DNA of 64,000 nucleotides from Cenococcum geophilum 1.58 (taxonomy: Eukaryota > Ascomycota > Dothideomycetes > Gloniales > Gloniaceae). Under the pieces are notes generated by a model, which saw only the letters and a list, made by a program, of their open reading frames with translations, ran no database searches and was not told the origin of the DNA. Below are positions 58,630 through 64,000 of the stretch, one piece after another (position 1 is the first letter of the stretch; each line of letters starts with the position of its first letter). The DNA lies in contig KV748212.1 in assembly GCA_001692895.1 (NCBI GenBank), forward strand, positions 434,001-498,000, in the 5' to 3' direction. Made by a program: the position numbers and the translations under genes.

Positions 58630-59960
58630 ACTAAATATAGAAAAAGCAGAGGGGCTTAGGGGATAATTAGAAATAGAAGTCCTTATAAAAATCCGCAAAG
58701 AGGTCTACGACGCTATTGCGGTCCGATATCTTAGGAGCGAAGACATTAGAGTTACCCTAAAGGACTAATAGGCAAAGAAACGAGCCGTAAGGGTAGGGGA
58801 TAGGCTAGGAGAACGTATTAGTATAAAAGTACTCCGTAAGGATTACCTAGTCGAAGTCCTAGCAGTTCCTATAAGCCTTAGGGTAGAAAAGGGACGCTAG
58901 GTGGACAATATAGCAATTATATAGGAGATAGTAAGATAAACGGAACGCCTTATACTAGGACTTAAGATTACCTAAATCTAATGGCTTTAATAGGAAAATG
59001 TAAACTAAGCAAATAATAAAAACAACGAGAGGATACGAGGGTCGCTAGAGACTCGCTAGGGAGACGCCAAACGAACGTATGGCTCCCTTATCGTCAGTAC
59101 ACATATACTAGGAATGCAAAAACTCCTTATCTAAAAAGGAATAATTATAAACGGCCTTATATACAATTTAAGGCTCTATAACTACAGACTACGCCTAGAA
59201 TAATGCTATCGCTGCGCGTAATAGGGATATACCTAATCTATTATAATATACGCAGCACAGGTGTGCTGCAGCCACTGTGCAGGCCCCTATAATATAAGAT
59301 ACTGCTTAAATCAAGACTAAATAAAATGCGTAAACTGCTACCGAAGTATATATAAGGCGTAGGAGAGAGAAGACTACATTAAATACAGGAGACGGAAGGT
59401 AAGGGCTTAATAACTGCGGGAATAACTACACGCGAGGTTATATAAATAGAAATAACAGGTAATAAGCTAGGGGGGCGCAGGTGCCTTTCTAACGCTTCCT
59501 ACCTTTAATACTGGGGGGCTAGGCCAGCTATTCCAAGCCTTAACGGGCCAGAAGTAACGCCGCGCGATATTATTAGACCGTATAGGGATATAAGGGTCAC
59601 AGGGGACATAAGGGAGAGGACGCCCTATAGGAAGACCCTTATGGACAGCTACAGTAAGCTTAAGACTAGGACAATTAAGAATTAGACTTAACGCGGTAAA
59701 TATAACATTTGTAGCTAACTCTTAAAGGGTATATAGCTAACTAGTAAAAATAGGGGAAAAACCGGAGATAATAACAGATTTAAATATAGAAGCGTTAGTA
59801 GGAATATAAGATACGGAAATAGAAAGCTCTATATAAAATAAGTAGTAGCTAGGGTATAGATATAAGAGACAGAAGTTCTAAATATCCTAGAGAAAGTAGA
59901 AATAGAAGAAGCGAGAAATAATAGAAAGGCGAAGGACCCTTACCAGGGGTCCGCCACCTA
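58630..59960 (+). pseudogene. LINE F ORF1 (Gag-like) remnant
   Basis: Collinear with LINE B and D ORF1: LRSEDIRVTLKD near 58720, the zinc-knuckle block near 59195-59300 (with GCTATCGCTGCGCGTAATAG), and the basic end near 59600-59690. RIP-type stops are present. A small insertion (ATTATAATA near 59240) distinguishes it from D. Confidence 0.75.
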
Positions 59961-59984
59961 TCCATTATATAGTATAACTATAGT

Positions 59985-62900
59985 AACATAAACCACCGTC
60001 TTATAAGGCCCCTACTAAATAGTCTAGACCTAGAGAAATACTATATCCTTACTATATAAGAGCCGTACTATAATACCTACATACAATCGATATACTGCCC
60101 CTAAGGATTCCAGCTCCTATACGAACCAAAAGCAGCTATACACGTATGCTTTATAATTAGTAAGACTATTAGCTTATCCTTATAGTTATAGTAAGCAGTT
60201 AATCTAGATATTATAGTTATAATAATCTAGATATATAGAGGACCGGTATAAATTATTAATGTATATAACCTTAGGGTTAAAGGGGCCCCATAAACAGAGA
60301 ATATTATATTAGTAATAAGCTTACTTAAAACCGAAGGCATAGAGTCTATTCTATTAGGAGACATAAACCTCTACTACCTACGGTAGGGGGGTATCCACGT
60401 CACTGCTAAATGATAGGTAGAGTGCCTACTAAAAGCTATAGATACTTAGGGTCTTAAGCTGGCCACCCCCCCTAGAGCAATTATATAGTAATAAGGATCC
60501 GCTAAAAGTACAATTAACCTTACATTTATGGACGAAGGCCTATACTAGAGACTTAAAAGGTATAACCCTAAAGAAGAATAGGCACTTATTTTAGACCATA
60601 TCCCTATCCAGATATAGCTAGATTTAGATATTAAGGCGTAACTAAATAGTAAAAGATACGTAATAAGGATGCTTAAGGTAAACAGCTTCCTTAATACAGT
60701 TAAATAATAACTTTAAGACTTAGAAGAAATCTACCTAATACTAAACAAGCGAGGCTTATTAGCTACCCCTAAGGAAATCGACCGAAGACTAAAAAGGATT
60801 TAGGCAGCGATTAAAAATGGGCTAAAAGAGTACTGCCCGGTCTTAAAACCGGGCCCCTATACGCGACATATATGGTCCGCATAATGCGCGGTTCTTATAG
60901 CTAGTCAACAATAAGTAAGAAGGAAATACTTAAGTAGCTATAACCCTAAAAATAAGAGATAATATAAAGATATAAGAAACCAGTTAAAGAATACCCTAAA
61001 AAAAGAAGCAAGGAATAACTGGAGACGATTTATAAATAAGTATACTTTTAACCTAAGCCTCCCCTATCCCCTAACACGTCAACTTGGGCACCCGTGTTAT
61101 CGATAAGAGCCTACTAATCAGATCAATAGAATTTAATGCCTGTGCTTAGGAATACAAAGCTTCTAATTTCATAGCGAAATAATATATAAGCTTATCTTTG
61201 GAGTTGAGTCGCTCGATATAAAGTCTCTAGCGGTCGTACTTCTTGCAGAACGGTATTTTATAGATACTGCAGCTAAAATAAGCCCTTGAATGACGCTGCC
61301 GCCTAGATAAACGCGTTGTTTAAGTTTTGGTGTTCGCGCACGGGCCTTCTCCTCTGGGTGCCCTAACGTGTTAAGGGATAATAATGGCCTGTGGGCTATA
61401 GTAAAATAGGTAAAGAAAAAGGTAGGGTAATTAGTAGAAGACTTATACCTACTACCCCTATAAAGAGCAGGGGAATTATAGGCCACTAATAATAATAATA
61501 AGAAGGCAAAAATCCTTATAAAAAAGTTCTTCCCTTAACTGGCCCCAGCAGACCTTAGTAATATTACGGGTAAAACACTAGTAACTTGCCTGCGGGTTAA
61601 CAGCGATATAATAACAGAGGAAATGGCTAGAACTATTAGCCGCCTTTTAAATAATATAGTACTAGGACCAGATGAGATTCTAAATAAGGCCTTAAAGACC
61701 TATAGACCATTTATAGCACCCTAGCTTACAAATATAGCCAAAGTATGCTTTGCTATAGGCTACTACCCACAACTTAAAAGATCTATAACAACGGTTATTT
61801 TATAAAAAGAAGGTAAAGCAGATTACTTAATCCCAGGAAGCTACTGCCCTATTACCTTAGAAAACACCCTTAGTAAGATCTTAGAAAGGGTAATAGCGGA
61901 CTATATAGTAGACACGGCTAAGGGATACGCCCTATTACTATAGAGCTAAATAGGGGTAAGAAAGAACCGCTTAATACTATTAATACTTACGCTACTCGCT
62001 GCTACCATTAAATCTGCATAGGCGATGCGAAGGGACTTTGTAGTATTAATGCTTAGCCTAAACATTAGTGGCGCCTATAATAACGTACCCTATAAGCGTC
62101 TTCTATATATCCTTAGGGTAAAAGGCTTCCTAAAATGGATTATATAATTTGTTTAAGGGTTTATAGGTTAAAAAGAAATATTACTAGTCTTTAGTGGATA
62201 CTAGAGCCCCCCTATTACAGTTATAATAGGAATACCATAAGGATTACCCCTCTTGCCTATACTCTTCCTTTTCTTTATAAGCAACCTACTTAACTCCTTT
62301 AAGAAAGGGGCGACCTAGGGGATAGGCTTTATTAACGATATAAACCTAATTATATACGGGCCAACAGCCGCAGAGAATTGTAGAATACTAGAGAAAGCTT
62401 ATAACACCTATATAAAATAGGTAAGATAATATAGAGTCTAATTCTTACTAGAGAAATACTAGCTAATCTATTTTATAAGAAAATGTAACTAATCTGCAGA
62501 TCTCTAGCATATAATTTACATTTAAGGCTTTAGGGGTTAACTAGTTTAGGGCTTAAGGGTATTAGGAGTATAGGTAAATAGTAAGCTCTAGTAAAGCATA
62601 TATACGGCGTAAGCGGCCTATAAGGGCTAAGTATAGTACATTATATTATTTAGTATTGTTAATTCTATATAGGGTCTATACTTCTAGAGGTTACGCCTAC
62701 TATACATAGCAGTTGTCCAGCTAACTATAATATATAGGTCCAGTATTTGGGCCATTAAAGAATCTAAGAAAGGCCCCCTTAAGTTACTCCTTAAACCACT
62801 CTAAAAGGTCTAAATAGCCTGCCTTTAGAGTATAATAGGCGGATATAAGCGAACGGCCACAGTACTGCTTAAGAAGGAAGCCAATATTCCCCCCCTATAA

Positions 62901-63640
62901 CTATATATTAAAGCCGCTGCAATATAAAGGGCGTAAAATAAATATAACTCTAATATTATAAAGTATATTAAGACACGCCTAAATAAACTATAAAGGGACC
63001 CTAGGGCGCCCTATAGGAGAATAAACTAATAACCCTAAAGTAGGGAAGATATATTAGAGAAACAGGTAAAGAAAGCAGAAGAAGAATAGTGCTGCTTTAG
63101 GGCCTAGGCCCACATAGAGAAGAAAGGGAGACGCGTAAGAGGCCAGTAAAGATAATAGTAAGAGAGAGAAAGGAGCTAAAGTAGAGCATAAAAGAACGCT
63201 AGGAAACTATCTACTATAATACAATACTGGTTAGACTAACGCTAAAAAGGTATATAGGAGTTAAAGGTACAGAGGCTAACTAAGGTAAGAGGAACGCAAG
63301 CCGTAGTATAGTTAACGCTATAGGGGGTAAACACTCTAGGGCTCTAAGAAGGCCTAACGAAAGTAGAAAATATAATAGTAATACTCTTAAGAATAGGAAT
63401 AATAGGACTAAAAGACTAGCTCTACTGAGTGGGTGTCCTAGTAGGTAGCCTAAGATATAAATGTGGCTGGCTAAAACAGACACTAAAATACGTAATACTA
63501 TTATGCCCCTTACGCACTAACTAAAAAGTAATGCTTTTAGTAGCTGGTATAGAGAACTATAATACACTACTCTTAATATAAAAAGGCCTTAAGGCGGTTA
63601 CCTAGTGGCTTATTAGCTAAAATATACTAAACTAGTTCTG
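59985..63640 (+). pseudogene. LINE F ORF2 (endonuclease-RT) remnant, split by a MITE
   Basis: The endonuclease metal site GDINLYY is near 60357-60380. The frame is broken at 61067-61378 by the MITE. RT resumes at 61379, with its catalytic box (FINDIN, one Asp kept and one lost) near 62330. The C-terminal HVILLCP-like cluster is near 63480-63515. RIP-type stops are throughout. Comparison with B, D and E gives the ancestral order. Confidence 0.88.
61067..61378. mobile_element. piggyBac-derived MITE in LINE F
   Basis: This 312-bp insert is absent from LINE copies B, D and E. Its ends TCCCCTAACACGTCAACTTG and, inverted, TCCCTTAACACGTTAGGGCA resemble the piggyBac-like element's ends. It also shares the subterminal GTTATCGATAAG, CTTTGGAGTT/CTTGGAGTT and GCAGAACGGWAT with 50577-50780, and CGCACGGGCCT with the other end. 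So it looks like an internally deleted derivative. CTAA/TTAA tetranucleotides sit 4 bases inside both ends. It has no coding capacity. Confidence 0.78.
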
Positions 63641-64000
63641 GGTTATAAGGGAAATAGTAATAGAGGGCGGAGGGGGCGAGCAACGGGCGCCCCCTAATAA
63701 CTCTATAGTAGTAGAGTAAAGTTTACAATACTAGCGCGTCCGTAGGCTTATTACGGCAGTAGTAGTTCTTAAGGAGGTTAAAAAGTAAGGTAGTAGGAAT
63801 ACTATAAGTGACTTACAGGCGCCTTGCAGGCGCCTTATAGGCGAGTCCTAAAAGGCAGGGAGATAGATTATAGGGTTTTCTTAAATAGAGTTTTCTCCCC
63901 TTATGTACATAAGGAGTAGTCCGCGTGGGCCCAATAGGGATCTAAATCGGACGTTAAGCAATAAATTATTATTATATACTTTATTAATAAATATTAAAAT

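Larger units (their letters stand above)
58488..63972 (+). mobile_element. Tad-like LINE copy F, 5'-truncated
   Basis: It has a 14-bp target duplication TATATACTTTATTA (58474-58487 and 63973-63986). It starts in the 5' UTR at TCCTCCAACGGCTAAGC, so it lacks roughly the first 380-540 bases of copies B and D. It contains ORF1, ORF2 (split by a MITE at 61067-61378) and the full 3' UTR with hairpin (near 63919-63952) and TTA tail. Its lack of the 56-bp insert seen in B shows the empty site. Confidence 0.92.

Noticed and set aside
46868..63483. Similar antisense frames (34255-34437 plus; 46868-47098, 48447-48632 and 63280-63483 minus) as a conserved small membrane protein
   Set aside because: Each is the antisense shadow of the LINE ORF2 C-terminus in copies C, D, E and F. 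They are similar because the LINEs are. RIP makes TAA/TAG on the sense strand and leaves the antisense frame open.
1..64000. Telomere, rDNA or centromere-specific satellite
   Set aside because: No TTAGGG runs, rRNA blocks or long satellite arrays are present. The content is nested transposons, so it could be any heterochromatic region.

Overview
This window looks like a transposon graveyard from a filamentous ascomycete (Pezizomycotina) with strong repeat-induced point mutation (RIP). There is no intact protein-coding gene, tRNA or rRNA that I can support. TA dinucleotides dominate. The coding remnants I can read (Ty1/copia, Ty3/gypsy, Tad-like LINE, piggyBac-like) have stops almost only at TAA/TAG codons where CAA, CAG or TGG is expected, and Asp-to-Asn or Cys/His-to-Tyr changes at catalytic or zinc-binding positions. 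These are C-to-T changes on either strand, mostly in CpA context. I cannot name the species. A few N bases (7837, 7848-7849, 18417, 48647) show ambiguous base calls.

Layout. 1-346 is the 3' end of a Tad-like LINE (copy A). About 1515-13850 is copy 1 of an unclassified ~4.9 kb element ('X'), ending in an array of 75-bp (25-codon) repeats. It is split by a complete Ty1/copia element (2419-8798, minus strand, TSD ATAGT, itself carrying a solo LTR at 4399-4572) and by a second LINE family (9328-10357, 16-bp TSD). 13851-14572 plus 20559-22264 is an unassigned remnant hosting a complete chromodomain Ty3/gypsy element (14578-20553, TSD ATAGA). About 22265-32800 is X copy 2, split by LINE copy B (24472-30085). 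A MITE (32852-33058) and the 3' half of a second chromodomain gypsy (33061-33735 and 39387-40835) follow. That gypsy is split by LINE copy C (33751-39371, minus strand), whose 5' 1.48 kb is foreign, GC-rich and free of RIP. LINE copy E (40836-41949 and 47560-49118) is split by the near-full-length copy D (41950-47545). From 49119 to 58487 an unclassified, heavily mutated coding remnant is broken by a piggyBac-like transposon (50569-52823), a poly(A)-tailed retroposon with hairpin minisatellites (53018-54199), a solo LTR (54589-54838) and a minisatellite/MITE island (56586-58049). LINE copy F (58488-63972), with a piggyBac-derived MITE inside, ends the window.

How it fits together. The parts are nested selfish elements, not a cooperating gene set. 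Target-site duplications give the nesting order. The contrast between RIP-mutated multi-copy sequence and unmutated short or single-copy inserts (solo LTRs, the retroposon, the foreign 5' end of LINE C) is what RIP's requirement for long duplicated sequence predicts. The most notable items are the shared 34-nt 3'-terminal hairpin of two LINE families, a 56-bp self-insertion made of just that hairpin and tail, the chimeric LINE, and the unclassified element X with its 25-codon repeats.
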